A DNA stretch of 64,000 nt from Paractinoplanes ferrugineus (GTDB lineage: Bacteria; Actinomycetota; Actinomycetes; Mycobacteriales; Micromonosporaceae): NCBI RefSeq assembly GCF_016862195.1, contig NZ_BOMM01000012.1, positions 1 to 64,000 of the forward strand, read 5' to 3'. Below, in pieces: positions 33,497 to 45,696 of the stretch. How positions within the stretch are numbered: position 1 is the stretch's first letter; every line of letters starts with the position of its first letter. The notes beneath the pieces were generated by a model. It saw only the letters and a program-made list of their open reading frames with translations. It did no database searches and was not told the origin of the DNA. The translations under genes and the position numbers were made by a program.

Positions 33497-34012
33497 TCAA
33501 TTCGACGGTGCGGTCTTCAACCAGGTCAGCGCGGCCTTGTGGTAGGCGACGGCGAATTCGAGGGCGGCTGAGCCGTACGCGTCACCGTTCTTCTTCGCCT
33601 CCTTCGCCTGCTCCTTGGCCATGGCCATGGCCTCCGAGTGGTACTCGGAGGCACCGGTGTACAGCTCCTTGAGCTGTCCGCCACTGTGCTGTTCGCCGAA
33701 GGCGACGCGCAGGGCGACCGGGTTGCGCAGAGCGTCCCGGCCGGGGGCCTCGGCGAGCCAGCGGCTGAAGGCGCGCTTGCCGGCGGCGGTGATGGCATAG
33801 GGCTGGCTGGAACGGGGGCCGGGCTTGCCGAGCCGTACGAATCCCATGTCGGCGAGGACCGGCAGTTCGCGGTAAACCTGGCTCCGCGTCATCGACCAGT
33901 AGGGCCCGAGGCGGCGTTCGGCAGCCGCCATGAGCTGTCCGCCGGTCATCGGCCCCTCGTGTAGCAGGCCGAGCAGCGCGGCAGCCGTGGGATTGATTTG
34001 AGTGTCGGGCAT
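33497..34012 (-). CDS. PadR-family transcriptional regulator
   Basis: A 171-residue PadR winged helix: LLGLLHEGPMTGGQLMAAAE, WSMTRSQVYRELPVLADMGFV, PYAITAAGKRAFSRWL, and a C-terminal helical domain (118-171). Often repressors of transporters or detoxification genes. ATG 34012 is at the conserved start; the frame stays open upstream by chance. A nested inverted repeat lies upstream at 34152-34190. Confidence 0.88.
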   Translation of the reverse strand: MPDTQINPTAAALLGLLHEGPMTGGQLMAAAERRLGPYWSMTRSQVYRELPVLADMGFVRLGKPGPRSSQPYAITAAGKRAFSRWLAEAPGRDALRNPVALRVAFGEQHSGGQLKELYTGASEYHSEAMAMAKEQAKEAKKNGDAYGSAALEFAVAYHKAALTWLKTAPSN

Positions 34013-34377
34013 GCCTTCTAAGCTGCCACTTTGTCGCCGCCACGTCCAGGATTTCGCCCGATCCGTCCATTTTGCGTCTCCACAAACGACTGTCCCGCAC
34101 AGACAGTCCGACCACGAGGGTCGAGACGGCGCGTTTAACCGGCGAGGAGCGGTCTGACCAGCTAAAATGGTCCTAGCAAACCGGTCAGACGGCGATGCCG
34201 GGCAGCAACCGGGCGAAAACGCATGGATCGGGCTCCCGAAACGCGCAAAGCGGATGCTTGACCCATTTGGGGATGGTGCCCCGGCGTCGGTCCGGCCGGC
34301 CGGCCCGGGAATGTCCTCGAACGACTCGCCCCGAGCGCCCGACCGCCACCCGGGGCCCGCCGCGTACCCTGAGCCCC
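34013..34377. promoter_or_regulatory. 365-base intergenic region with nested inverted repeats
   Basis: GTCTGACC (34152-34159) pairs with GGTCAGAC (34183-34190), and inside is TGACCA-GCTAAAA-TGGTC. It lies between the divergent padR-type and membrane-protein genes, so it is a candidate operator. No gene seen otherwise. Confidence 0.45.
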
Positions 34378-35301
34378 ATGAGTGCCCAGGACACGACACC
34401 GGACGCCGAGCGCCCGTCGTCGAACAGCCTCCTGCTCGCGCTCGCCGCGCTGATCTGGATGGCCGCCATGCTCTGGTCGGCCCGCGCCTCGATCACCGGC
34501 CGGGCCGACGCCGAGATGGAGGTCACCTCGACGGCCTACGCCCTGCCGGGTGCGGTCTCGGCCGCGCTCGTCGCCGGTGCGGCGGCCGCCCTCGCGGTGA
34601 CCACCCGCTGGCGCACGCTCGGCACCACCATGCGCTTCGCGGTCGCCACCGGGGTCGGGCTCGTTCTCGGCCTGGCCGGCGCGGTCCCGATCGTCACGAT
34701 CAACACCGAGGGCTGGATCTACGCGGTCGTCGGCGGCACCGTCGCGGCGGCGGCCACCATCGGCGGGGCGCTCGCCGGCTTCCGCCGCTCCCGGGTGCTC
34801 GGCGCCGTCTGCTGGGCGGCGATCGGCGTGTTCCTCGTCGGCTTCGTGCTCAACGTCTTCCAGGACGAGGTGCTCGGCGTCCTCGGATCCGGCAACACCC
34901 AGGCGTCCCGGGCCGGCGCGGCCCAGTGGTTCACCTTCTGCCAGTCGCTTCTTTCCGGCCTGGCGGCCGGCTTCATCGCGTACGGGGTGCTGCGACGGTC
35001 CCGGCGCCACGCCGACGGTCCCGAGCTCCCCTGGCCGTTCTACGCGCTCGCCGGGGCCGGCCCCGGTCTGCTGCTGGTCGTCGGCGAGGGGCTCACCCGC
35101 ACCGCCGGATCGCGGGTGCTCGACCTGGCCGGCAAGGTGAGCGAGCTGGAACTGGCCGTGCAGCAGATGCTGAGCGGCGCCCGCTTCAACAGCGCGCTGA
35201 TCGTGCTGTTCGTCGGGGCGATCAGCGCGACGATCGCGATCGGCCGGACGATCCGCCCGGTCCCGGCCGACGAGGAGCCGGCCCCCGCGACCGTCGACTA
35301 G
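34378..35301 (+). CDS. Polytopic membrane protein of unknown function
   Basis: A 307-residue protein with about eight hydrophobic segments, Ala/Gly/Val-rich, and a conserved-looking cytoplasmic stretch [20 protein letters not shown]. No family recognised with confidence. ATG 34378 precedes the first helix. Its stop codon overlaps that of the convergent DUF6912 gene (CTAG). Confidence 0.75.
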   Translation: MSAQDTTPDAERPSSNSLLLALAALIWMAAMLWSARASITGRADAEMEVTSTAYALPGAVSAALVAGAAAALAVTTRWRTLGTTMRFAVATGVGLVLGLAGAVPIVTINTEGWIYAVVGGTVAAAATIGGALAGFRRSRVLGAVCWAAIGVFLVGFVLNVFQDEVLGVLGSGNTQASRAGAAQWFTFCQSLLSGLAAGFIAYGVLRRSRRHADGPELPWPFYALAGAGPGLLLVVGEGLTRTAGSRVLDLAGKVSELELAVQQMLSGARFNSALIVLFVGAISATIAIGRTIRPVPADEEPAPATVD

Positions 35302-35807
35302 GCCAGATCGTCCAGCTCGGAGACCGCGTACCACTCGAGCTCGTGGTCCTCGGCGCCATCCACGATGAACTGGGCGTCCGGGTCACCGGCCAGCGCCTCC
35401 TCGACCACTTCGGCGGCCGCACCCACCTGCTCGGCCGCGTCCGGGCCGTCGAGGTGGACCGACGCCACCTCCTTGAGCGACACCGACTGCGGCAGCCGGA
35501 CCGTGCTGGAGCCCAGCTCGACGTCCTCGCGCACCAGCGCGTCGGCGGCCACGTCGGCCGAGACGACCACCCGTCGCCGCGGTGCCGCCGGGTCGTGCCT
35601 CAGCAGCCGCAGCGCGGCCTGGGCGGCCCGGGTGAACGCGACGTACTCCAGCTCCTCCTCGTCCCCCTCCGCGTACCACTCGCGGAGCGCCGGGGTGACC
35701 GCGTGCGCCTCCGTCGGCCCGGCGCCGAGCTGCCCGGAGGAGCGCATGGCCGCGAGCATCGGCACGGTGGCCGGCACGTAGACCCGGACCAGATCGGTGA
35801 TCGGCAC
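35298..35807 (-). CDS. DUF6912-type protein
   Basis: A 169-residue soluble protein with an acidic C-terminus. The start [21 protein letters not shown] and the [29 protein letters not shown] region match a conserved actinobacterial family of unknown function as I remember it. GTG 35807 has a strong AGGAGGAG site. Function unknown. Confidence 0.7.
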   Translation of the reverse strand: MPITDLVRVYVPATVPMLAAMRSSGQLGAGPTEAHAVTPALREWYAEGDEEELEYVAFTRAAQAALRLLRHDPAAPRRRVVVSADVAADALVREDVELGSSTVRLPQSVSLKEVASVHLDGPDAAEQVGAAAEVVEEALAGDPDAQFIVDGAEDHELEWYAVSELDDLA

Positions 35808-35918
35808 TTCTCCTCCTGCGGTATGGACCGTCCCCGTAGTACACCGCCGTGACGGCCCGGGGAAGGCCCATTCCACCAGTCGTGTCCGGATCGTGGCGCA
35901 GGGGGTCCGCGCCGCCGC

Positions 35919-36350
35919 TCAGCAACCGCACACGGGCCCGCCAGGCATGCCGGTGGGCGCGGTGAGCGGGTCGGCGGCCGCCGAGATCTCACCCTGCGGG
36001 GTACGCACGGGGAAGCCCTCCCGGATCCAGTACTCGACGCCTCCGATCATCTCCTTCACCTCGAACCCGGCAAGCGCGAAGGCCAGCGCCGCCCGGGTCG
36101 CCCCGTCGCAGCCCGGACCCCAGCAGTAGGTCACCACCGGCACGGCCGGGTCGAACAGCTCGCCGGCCCGCGCGGCGATCTCGGCGGTGGGCAGGTGCCG
36201 AGCGCCCGGGATGTGGCCCTGGTCCCAGGCGGCCCTGCTGCGCGAGTCGACAAGCACGAAGCCGGGCTCGTCGGAGGCGAGGGCCTTGGCCACGTCGGAC
36301 ACGTCGGTCTGGAACTCGAGCTTGGCCGTGAAGAACGCGATGGCAGTCAT
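35919..36350 (-). CDS. Rhodanese-like sulfurtransferase
   Basis: A 143-residue single rhodanese domain: FVLVDSRSRAAWDQGHIPGARHLP and the active-site loop YCWGPGC with Cys76. It transfers sulfane sulfur; the acceptor is unknown. ATG 36350. The frame remains open upstream but without family sequence. Divergent from an Lrp-type gene. Confidence 0.85.
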   Translation of the reverse strand: MTAIAFFTAKLEFQTDVSDVAKALASDEPGFVLVDSRSRAAWDQGHIPGARHLPTAEIAARAGELFDPAVPVVTYCWGPGCDGATRAALAFALAGFEVKEMIGGVEYWIREGFPVRTPQGEISAAADPLTAPTGMPGGPVCGC

Positions 36351-36443
36351 GCCGAGAACGCTAAGACCTAAGGCGGACGCCAGACAGAGCACTTCGACGG
36401 CACCGAGGTTAGATCGCCGGGGAAATCCCGGTAGATTGTCCTC

Positions 36444-36944
36444 ATGGCCATGGAGTTCACGCCCGATGCCACCGACTGGCGCCTGCTCGCCGAGTTGCAG
36501 CGCGACGGCCGAGCCTCCTATGCCGAGCTGGCGCGGGCGGTGTCGATGTCGGCCAGCGCCGTCACCGAACGGGTCCGCCGCCTGGAGGAGGCCGGGGTGA
36601 TCGCCGGTTACCGGGCCGTGGTCGATCCCGAACGGGTGGGCCTGGGCGTGCTGGCCTTCGTCCGCCTTCGCTATCCCACCGGCAACTACCGGCCGTTCCA
36701 TGCGCTGCTCGACTCGACCCCCGAGATCATCGAGGCCCACCACGTCACCGGGGAGGACTGCTTCGTCCTGAAGGTGCTGGCCCGCTCGATGCGTCACCTG
36801 GAAGAGGTGACCGGCCGCATCTCGGGTCTGGGGTCGGTGACGACAAGCGTCGTCTATTCGAGCCCGCTCTCCGGCCGGGCCGTGCCGGAGCCGAGGCCCG
36901 GAACGCCCACCGCCTCCATTGCCATGGGCGCCCCGGGGGTCTAG
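36444..36944 (+). CDS. Lrp/AsnC-family regulator
   Basis: A 166-residue regulator: HTH at 10-55 (DWRLLAELQRDGRASYAELA, SASAVTERVRRLEEAGVI) and an effector RAM domain (VLAFVRLRYP, HHVTGEDCFVLKVLARSMRH). Responds to amino acids in known members. It may control the divergent rhodanese gene. Its stop overlaps the convergent gene by four bases. Confidence 0.9.
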   Translation: MAMEFTPDATDWRLLAELQRDGRASYAELARAVSMSASAVTERVRRLEEAGVIAGYRAVVDPERVGLGVLAFVRLRYPTGNYRPFHALLDSTPEIIEAHHVTGEDCFVLKVLARSMRHLEEVTGRISGLGSVTTSVVYSSPLSGRAVPEPRPGTPTASIAMGAPGV

Positions 36945-37531
36945 ATCAGCCGCAGGATCGTCGCCGACCACGCCTGCTGGTGAAGCTCGAGACGCAGGGC
37001 CAGCGCCCAGGTGCGATCGCCGGCCACCAGGGCCACCGCGGCCTCGACCGCCCCGGGGCGGGGCTCGCACAGCCGCAGCCGGATGACCGCCACCGGAGAC
37101 ACCCGCCGGGTCGGCCGCCGACCGGGCTTGACCGCGGCCTTGCGCACGTCACTCACCCGCCGTGCCGCGGCCAGGCCCTGCGCCACCACGCCGGCCGCCT
37201 CCTCGGGGCGGGACAGGTGACGCAGATGAGCGGGTGGCCGGTGACCGTTGAGCACCTCGACGCACATGCGCACGAAGCGGTTGACCGCCAGCTTGGCCTC
37301 GGGCGAGGCACCGGACACGACCGCGGGCGGGCCCGGTGACCGGGGCGCCGACGGGGGTGCCGACGGCCGTGCGGGCGACGACGGAGCCGGCCAGTCGAAG
37401 GCCAGTTGATGAGCGGTGGCCCAGACGGCGGGCTCGATCTCGTCGTCGAACGGAGGCTCGCAAAGTGGCACCCGGCGGAGGCTGATCGAAGGGCGCGGGC
37501 CCCGTGGCGCGATCTCGACCGTTCGTCTCAT
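36941..37531 (-). CDS. Rv3235-like (DUF6459) protein
   Basis: A 196-residue protein: Pro/Ser-rich N-terminal half, then a conserved C-terminal domain (NRFVRMCVEVLNGHRPPAHL, WALALRLELHQQAWSATILRL) matching the family found beside secA in actinobacteria. Function unknown. Confidence 0.8.
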   Translation of the reverse strand: MRRTVEIAPRGPRPSISLRRVPLCEPPFDDEIEPAVWATAHQLAFDWPAPSSPARPSAPPSAPRSPGPPAVVSGASPEAKLAVNRFVRMCVEVLNGHRPPAHLRHLSRPEEAAGVVAQGLAAARRVSDVRKAAVKPGRRPTRRVSPVAVIRLRLCEPRPGAVEAAVALVAGDRTWALALRLELHQQAWSATILRLI

Positions 37532-37664
37532 CGGAACACCGCCAATCGCTGCGTTTGCTTACGTTTGCCTGTGACAGCGATTGTTGCTGGTGCAGCGACG
37601 GAGGGTCAACGGCGCGATGTGAGTGCTCGACCGATGCGAGAAGAGGCGCAAACCGGGCGGCGGT

Positions 37665-37892
37665 TCAGTCGGCCTCCCGCTCGACAAGCGGATTGCCGCG
37701 GACCCACTCGGCCGTCTCCGCATACTTCTGCTCGATGTATTGCTCGAGCTTGGCGCGCTCGACCCGCCACTGGCCCCGGCCGCCGACCTTGATCGCGGGC
37801 AGCTCGCCGCTGCGGACCATGTGATAGACCTGCGAGTCCGAGACGTTGAGCTCGGCGGCCACGTCGGACAGCAGCAGAAACCGGGGCTCCAC
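37665..37892 (-). CDS. Excisionase/MerR-like HTH DNA-binding protein
   Basis: A 75-residue winged-helix protein of the HTH_17 (excisionase-like) family: LLLSDVAAELNVSDSQVYHM, VRSGELPAIKVGGRGQWRV, then a C-terminal helix. GTG 37892 follows AAGGAGGGG. Commonly a chromosomal regulator in actinomycetes, not tied to a mobile element here. Confidence 0.85.
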   Translation of the reverse strand: MEPRFLLLSDVAAELNVSDSQVYHMVRSGELPAIKVGGRGQWRVERAKLEQYIEQKYAETAEWVRGNPLVEREAD

Positions 37893-37951
37893 CCTGATCC
37901 CCCTCCTTGCTTGCGATCGGGTCAGTTTGCCACCGCTCACCGAAACACAAA

Positions 37952-37981
37952 ACGGCCCGCCGGCAGATGCCGACGGGCCGT
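37952..37981 (-). terminator. Rho-independent terminator after secA
   Basis: Stem ACGGCCCGCCGGCA (37952-37965) with TGCCGACGGGCCGT (37968-37981), one mismatch; on the minus strand it is followed by TTTGTGTTT. Confidence 0.8.
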
Positions 37982-37994
37982 TCCGGAAAAACGA

Positions 37995-40895
<2,901 letters not shown>

Positions 40896-41006
40896 GGGTC
40901 AGCGCTCCCCTAGACAGTTTGCTCGACCATCGTAGGCACCCTCTGGCGGAACCTGTGACCCGAGCCTCCGGTTAACCGCACAAGAGGTGCGAAACGGGGC
41001 ATCAAG

Positions 41007-41041
41007 TTCGCTCAGAGCGAAGTGATTCCGGCAGGATCACT
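41007..41041. promoter_or_regulatory. Two abutting palindromes upstream of the GNAT gene
   Basis: TTCGCTC-A-GAGCGAA (41007-41021) is a perfect dyad. It shares its last base with AGTGAT...ATCACT (41021-41041), an imperfect dyad. Both lie between divergent secA and the GNAT gene, so could regulate either. Confidence 0.45.
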
Positions 41042-41068
41042 CCCAGAACAGCACCCTCAGGAGGCAAT

Positions 41069-42205
41069 TTGAGCATCATCGCAGGCATCGACGGCAAGGG
41101 CGTGCGCCTACGGTCATTTCGCTCGGATGATGTCGAAGCGGTCGCGGCGGGCTACGACGATCCGCTGTGCTTCCGATTCCTGCCACCACTGCCCGCACCG
41201 TTCACCCTCGCGCATGCCGAAAGGTTTCTCGCCGAGGGCGTGAGCTCCATCTTCGCCGAGGGCGGAGCGGTCTTCGCGATCGCCGACCCGCAGACCGACG
41301 AGCTGCTCGGCGGCATCGGTTTCGACAAGGTGGTGCCGAGCCGCGGCCAGGCGGAGATCGGTTACTGGGTCGGTCCCTGGGCGCGCGGACGCGGCGTGGC
41401 GACCGCCGCCGTGCGGGCGCTGAGCACCCATGCCCTCGACACCGGTCTCGCCCGCCTCGAACTGCTCACCCATTGGGACAACACGATGAGCCAGCGTGTC
41501 GCGCTGGCGGCGGGGTTCCGACGGGAGGGAGCACGCCGTGCGGTACTGCCCGACCGCGACGGCGGACGCGCCGATCTGATCGCGTTCGCCCGGCTCGCGA
41601 GCGACTCCGGGCAGGCCCTCCCGCGCCTGCTGCCCGACCTGCCCGGCGGCGAGCTGACCGACGGCGTCGTGCGGCTGCGTCCGCTCGGCCCCGGCGACGC
41701 CGACTTCACGCTGCACCTGCGCGGCCTGCCCGAGGTCTGGCAGACGAGCGTGCCGCCGCAGGAGCCGAGCGCCCACGAGATCAGGCAGCGCTGCGAGCGG
41801 GCCGAAGCGCAGTGGCTGGCCGGCACCCGGGCCGAGCTGGTCATCACCGACGCCGCCAGCGGGGCGCCGGCCGGTGAGATCGCGCTGTTCTACCAGGAGC
41901 CGGTGACCGGCCAGGCCATGATCGGCTACAGCATGCTGCCCAGCTTCCGCGGACGCGGCTTCGCCACCCGGGCAGCCCAGCTGATCGCGCTGTGGGCGTT
42001 CGCGGAGACCGACGTCCACCGGCTCGTCGCCGGGACCCTGCCGGAGAATGTCGGCTCGCAGCGAGTGCTCGAGAAGGCCGGCTTCCGCCGCGAGGCGTAC
42101 CTCAGATCGCGTCTGCCCGGTCCGGGCGGGACCCGCGTGGACGACGTCGAGTTCGTTCTCCTCGCCGAGGACCTCCTGGCCGAAGGTCCCCGGCTTGATG
42201 GCTGA
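41069..42205 (+). CDS. Tandem GNAT-domain acetyltransferase
   Basis: A 378-residue protein with two GNAT domains (about 8-175 and 195-370). Acetyl-CoA sites: GYWVGPWARGRGVATAAVRA in the first and SMLPSFRGRGFATRAAQLIA in the second, both RimJ-like. Substrates unknown. The TTG start at 41069 has CAGGAGG upstream. Convergent with hpf. Confidence 0.87.
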   Translation: MSIIAGIDGKGVRLRSFRSDDVEAVAAGYDDPLCFRFLPPLPAPFTLAHAERFLAEGVSSIFAEGGAVFAIADPQTDELLGGIGFDKVVPSRGQAEIGYWVGPWARGRGVATAAVRALSTHALDTGLARLELLTHWDNTMSQRVALAAGFRREGARRAVLPDRDGGRADLIAFARLASDSGQALPRLLPDLPGGELTDGVVRLRPLGPGDADFTLHLRGLPEVWQTSVPPQEPSAHEIRQRCERAEAQWLAGTRAELVITDAASGAPAGEIALFYQEPVTGQAMIGYSMLPSFRGRGFATRAAQLIALWAFAETDVHRLVAGTLPENVGSQRVLEKAGFRREAYLRSRLPGPGGTRVDDVEFVLLAEDLLAEGPRLDG

Positions 42206-42236
42206 GGCGGAGTCAGCGGAAGCCCGTGAGCGGAGG

Positions 42237-42857
42237 CTAGACGCTGGTCTCCAGCGACAAGATGCCGTAGTCATAGCCGCGGCGCCGGTAGACGACGCTC
42301 GGGCGACCGCTGTCCTTGTCGAGGAAGAGGTAGAAGTCGTGGCCGACGAGCTCCATCTGGAAGAGGGCGTCGTCGACGGTCATCGGCTCGGCGGGGTGTT
42401 CCTTCTCCCGCACGATGCGCCACGGCTGATCTTCCGGATGCTCGGCGAGCGCGGTGGCGACCGATGACGACTCCCCGGCCGGCTGGGCGGCGGTGAGATC
42501 GGTGGGCAGGCCGGCGGTGGCGGCCGCGACCGAGACGGGCGTGTGCCGTCCGCGGTGGACCCGGCGCCGGTCGGCCGAGCGGCGCAACCGTCCGTCGAGT
42601 TTGGCGATGGCGAGGTCCAGGGCCGCGTAGAAGTCCTTTGCGCAGGCCTCGGCCCGGACGACCGGGCCCCTGGTCATGACGGTGATCTCGACACGCTGGC
42701 AGTTGTCGGACTGGCGTGGATTGCGTTCGTGGAACAGTTCCACGTCAGCTCGGATCAGCTTCTGGTCGTACCGTTCGACCTTGCTCAGCTTGTCGGCGAC
42801 GTGTTCCCGATAGTGTTCGGGAACCTCTACGTTGCGGCCCTTGACGACAATGTCCAC
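42237..42857 (-). CDS. hpf: Ribosome hibernation promoting factor, long form
   Basis: 206 residues: N-terminal S30AE domain (DIVVKGRNVEVPEHYREHVA, ...ALDLAIAKLDGRLRR) and C-terminal dimerisation domain (DDALFQMELVGHDFYLFLDK, VVYRRRGYDYGIL). It pairs 70S ribosomes into 100S in stasis. GTG 42857 follows GGGGAGG. Position between secA and comF-lpqB-mtrBA is conserved. Confidence 0.95.
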   Translation of the reverse strand: MDIVVKGRNVEVPEHYREHVADKLSKVERYDQKLIRADVELFHERNPRQSDNCQRVEITVMTRGPVVRAEACAKDFYAALDLAIAKLDGRLRRSADRRRVHRGRHTPVSVAAATAGLPTDLTAAQPAGESSSVATALAEHPEDQPWRIVREKEHPAEPMTVDDALFQMELVGHDFYLFLDKDSGRPSVVYRRRGYDYGILSLETSV

Positions 42858-43102
42858 TCGTGACCTCCCCCAACGTTTGTTCTGCGGGCGCCCCTTGTTC
42901 GACGGGAGCCGGGGGCGCCGAAATGCGCGCTGCTGTGGTGGTTGCGGAAACGCCGGATCTCAGCTTTTCAGCTCACGCGGCGTGACCGATCGCGAATGTG
43001 ACGACTCCTTTCCGGTGGCGCTGATGCGGGCTCTCCCGGCGGCTGGATAAGCGGTCTCGCTTACCCTCGTCACCAAGACGCTAACGTGCAGATGCTCCCG
43101 CG
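42858..43102. promoter_or_regulatory. hpf upstream region with dyad
   Basis: A 245-base gap before hpf. It contains TAAGCG-GTCT-CGCTTA (43048-43063), near the end of comF, which may be a terminator or operator, and the hpf promoter should be to its left. No gene seen. Confidence 0.4.
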
Positions 43103-43885
43103 TCACCCCTCGTTTCGGATACCTGATCCCTGACCTTTGGCCCTTTCGGTACCGCCTGGCAGGAATGCGGGGAAACTCCCTCGGGATGCTCTGCGCAGTC
43201 GCGTGGCGGCGAGCACCGCAGCGCCCGTGACCTGCATGTCTGCCTCCCTGAGGCGACGCGTCACCGCAGCCAGCGTGGCCCCGGTCGTGACGATGTCGTC
43301 CACCACCACAAGGGTGCCTCCCGGCGGCGTCGCGCGTCGGCGAAACCCGATCAGAGCGGTCCGGATTCGCAGCGAACTCTCAGCGGCAATCCGCCGTTCG
43401 GCGGCGGAAAGTGACGCAGAGTCAGGTCTTGGCAACGCTCGTAGTGGGCGGACCGCGGAAGCGTCCCAACCGGCCCCGCGCAGCCGGCGCACCGCCTGTC
43501 CGGCGAGGCGTGCCATGTGGTCGCCGCCCCGCTCGCGCATCGCGACCGCGGTCGACGGCACGGTCAGCAGAGTGACCGGCCGGCCGCGTGGCGCCAGCTC
43601 GGCCACCGCCGCGGCGAGCAGCATTCCCAGGGGCCGGGCGAGCCGGTGCCGGCCACGTTCCTTGTACGCGAGCAGAGCACCCCGCAACGGCCCCTGATAT
43701 GCCCCGACAGCCACGCAACGGGGCAGGCCGGGCGGCGGTGGGGTCGGGGCCGTACGGAACGGGCGCAGCGCCTCCAGGAGCGTCACGCAGCCACCACACA
43801 TGCCGTAACGCATCGGCACCCGCTCGACGGCACACCCGGCACAGGGCGCGGGCAGCACGAGATCGGCCAGGTCGGCGAGCAGCAC
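43103..43885 (-). CDS. ComF-family phosphoribosyltransferase-like protein
   Basis: A 260-residue protein. N-terminal CAGC and CGGC form a zinc knuckle; YKERGRHRLARPLG follows; the PRPP-binding loop is VVVDDIVTTGATL. ComF-like proteins are linked to DNA uptake/processing but the actinobacterial role is unclear. It lies just after lpqB. Confidence 0.85.
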   Translation of the reverse strand: MLLADLADLVLPAPCAGCAVERVPMRYGMCGGCVTLLEALRPFRTAPTPPPPGLPRCVAVGAYQGPLRGALLAYKERGRHRLARPLGMLLAAAVAELAPRGRPVTLLTVPSTAVAMRERGGDHMARLAGQAVRRLRGAGWDASAVRPLRALPRPDSASLSAAERRIAAESSLRIRTALIGFRRRATPPGGTLVVVDDIVTTGATLAAVTRRLREADMQVTGAAVLAATRLRRASRGSFPAFLPGGTERAKGQGSGIRNEG

Positions 43886-43890
43886 GCGGC

Positions 43891-45696
43891 TCAGTCCAGG
43901 AAGAACGGGGCCTTCGGCACCAGGCCGGGCTGCGCGGTGACCGGCGGCCCGGCCAGGTTGGCCGTGGTGATCTTGACCGGGTCACCGAGCACGTCCCAGG
44001 CGTCCCCGGCCGTCTCGTACGACTCGAAAACCGTGTTCTCCTTGCCCGAGAGCGGGTTCGACGGGTACGCCACGAGGGAGGTGATCGCCTCCTTGCCGAT
44101 GTCGGCGAGCCGGGAGTAGGTCAGCGCCCCGTCCACCGTCACGTCCAGCACCGCGGACCGCCCGTCGGCCCGGGTGCCGGCCACCGCCAGATAGGCCTCG
44201 CTGCTCCACGCGACCGCGGCGATGGTGCTGAAGTTGGGTGGCAGCAGTTGCTCCGGCGTGCTCATGGTCAGCGAGTCGCCGCCGGTGTCCAGCACCGTGC
44301 GATAGAGCTTCCCGCCGGCCACGAACGCGACCCGATGGCCGTCCGGCGCCACCGAGATCGACGAGATCGGCCCCGGCTCGCTCTGCAGCTCGACCGGCTT
44401 GGCCTTGCCGTTGATGCCGAAGCTGTAGAGCTTCCCGCCGCCGGTGATCAGGCCGACCGCGCCACCGGGATCGTTGTCCGGGGTCACCGCCCAGGTCGGC
44501 CGGCCGAACTCGCCGGTGATGCCGTCGACGTTGTTCAGGTCGGTCTGCTGGCCGGTGCGGGCCGCTGCCACCTGCAGTTTGCGGGTCCCGCCGGCGCCGG
44601 CGACCACCGCCACGTACTCGTGGGTGGCCGACTCCCCCAGCGCGGCCGTCGAGAAGCCCTTGTTGTCGGCGGGTTTGAGCACCGGCACCGCGTCGCTCGA
44701 CTGCGCCGAGCCGGTGAGCCGGCGGATCGTCCCGTTGTAGATCACGAAGCGCTCGGGCCGGTCGGCGAGCCGGGAGGCGACGTTGCTGTCCTGGTAGTCG
44801 AGGTCGGAGTAGCGGACCGGGTCGGAGTTGCCGACCTTGAGCTCGAGGGTCTGCGGGATCAACCCGCGCAGCGACCACTGCAACTGCCGCCGCAGCCGCT
44901 CGAGCGCCTTGCCGTCGCCCGACGGCAGGGCCTGCGCGCTCAGCGTGACCTGCAGCGTCTCGTTGGCGGCGGCCGGCACGTTGGCCGGGGCCGTGGTGTC
45001 GGCGGGCAGGCCGCGCACGGTGTCGCCGAGCCAGCCCGCCGGACCGTTGACCAGCCAGCTCAGGATCGTGGTGGGCTGCTGCACGGTGGGCAGGGACTGC
45101 GGCATGTAACGCACGTCGGGGATCAGGCCGGTGCCGTCGTCGTTCCAGAAGTAGATCGTGCGGCGCTGGTAGTACTTCTCGAGCGCGGTGTCGGTCATGA
45201 GCAGGACCCGCGGCGCCGAGGTCGCGGTGATGAAGTAACCGCTCTGCCCGGCGACCGGGCTGACCTTCATCGAGTATTCGAAGGCCTTCGGGTCGGACGA
45301 CGGCTCCAGCACCCCGTTGCCCTTGAGGATGCCGACCGTCTGCGCGCTGAACGAGACGTCGGGGTAGCCCGGGGTGTAGAGCAGCTTGTCGGTCAGCCGG
45401 ATCACCCGGATGTCGGGCCCGGCCTCGAACCCGGCCCTGAGGTTGTCGGCGAGGAACGCCTTGACCCGGGCGTTGTCCGAGTCGCCCGCGGCGGCCTGGA
45501 GGTAGTTGGTGATCAACGTCGCCGGGTCGCTGGCCGCCGCCCGGTCGGGCGGCTCGGCCGGCTCGTTGCCGGCGTCGGCGTCGAACCCGGCGGACGGGCC
45601 GGCGCCGATCACCCGGACGTCGGTGTCGTCGGGGATGCCGCAGCCGCCGGCGAACAGCGTCGCGAGGACGACGGTCAGCGCGAGGTAGCGCCTCAC
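43891..45696 (-). CDS. lpqB: Lipoprotein LpqB, MtrAB accessory
   Basis: A 601-residue lipoprotein: signal with lipobox LFAGGC, a GerMN-like domain in the first half, and a beta-propeller-like C-terminal half. LpqB binds MtrB and modulates its signalling. GTG 45696 overlaps the mtrB stop (GTGA), confirming coupling. Confidence 0.94.
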   Translation of the reverse strand: MRRYLALTVVLATLFAGGCGIPDDTDVRVIGAGPSAGFDADAGNEPAEPPDRAAASDPATLITNYLQAAAGDSDNARVKAFLADNLRAGFEAGPDIRVIRLTDKLLYTPGYPDVSFSAQTVGILKGNGVLEPSSDPKAFEYSMKVSPVAGQSGYFITATSAPRVLLMTDTALEKYYQRRTIYFWNDDGTGLIPDVRYMPQSLPTVQQPTTILSWLVNGPAGWLGDTVRGLPADTTAPANVPAAANETLQVTLSAQALPSGDGKALERLRRQLQWSLRGLIPQTLELKVGNSDPVRYSDLDYQDSNVASRLADRPERFVIYNGTIRRLTGSAQSSDAVPVLKPADNKGFSTAALGESATHEYVAVVAGAGGTRKLQVAAARTGQQTDLNNVDGITGEFGRPTWAVTPDNDPGGAVGLITGGGKLYSFGINGKAKPVELQSEPGPISSISVAPDGHRVAFVAGGKLYRTVLDTGGDSLTMSTPEQLLPPNFSTIAAVAWSSEAYLAVAGTRADGRSAVLDVTVDGALTYSRLADIGKEAITSLVAYPSNPLSGKENTVFESYETAGDAWDVLGDPVKITTANLAGPPVTAQPGLVPKAPFFLD

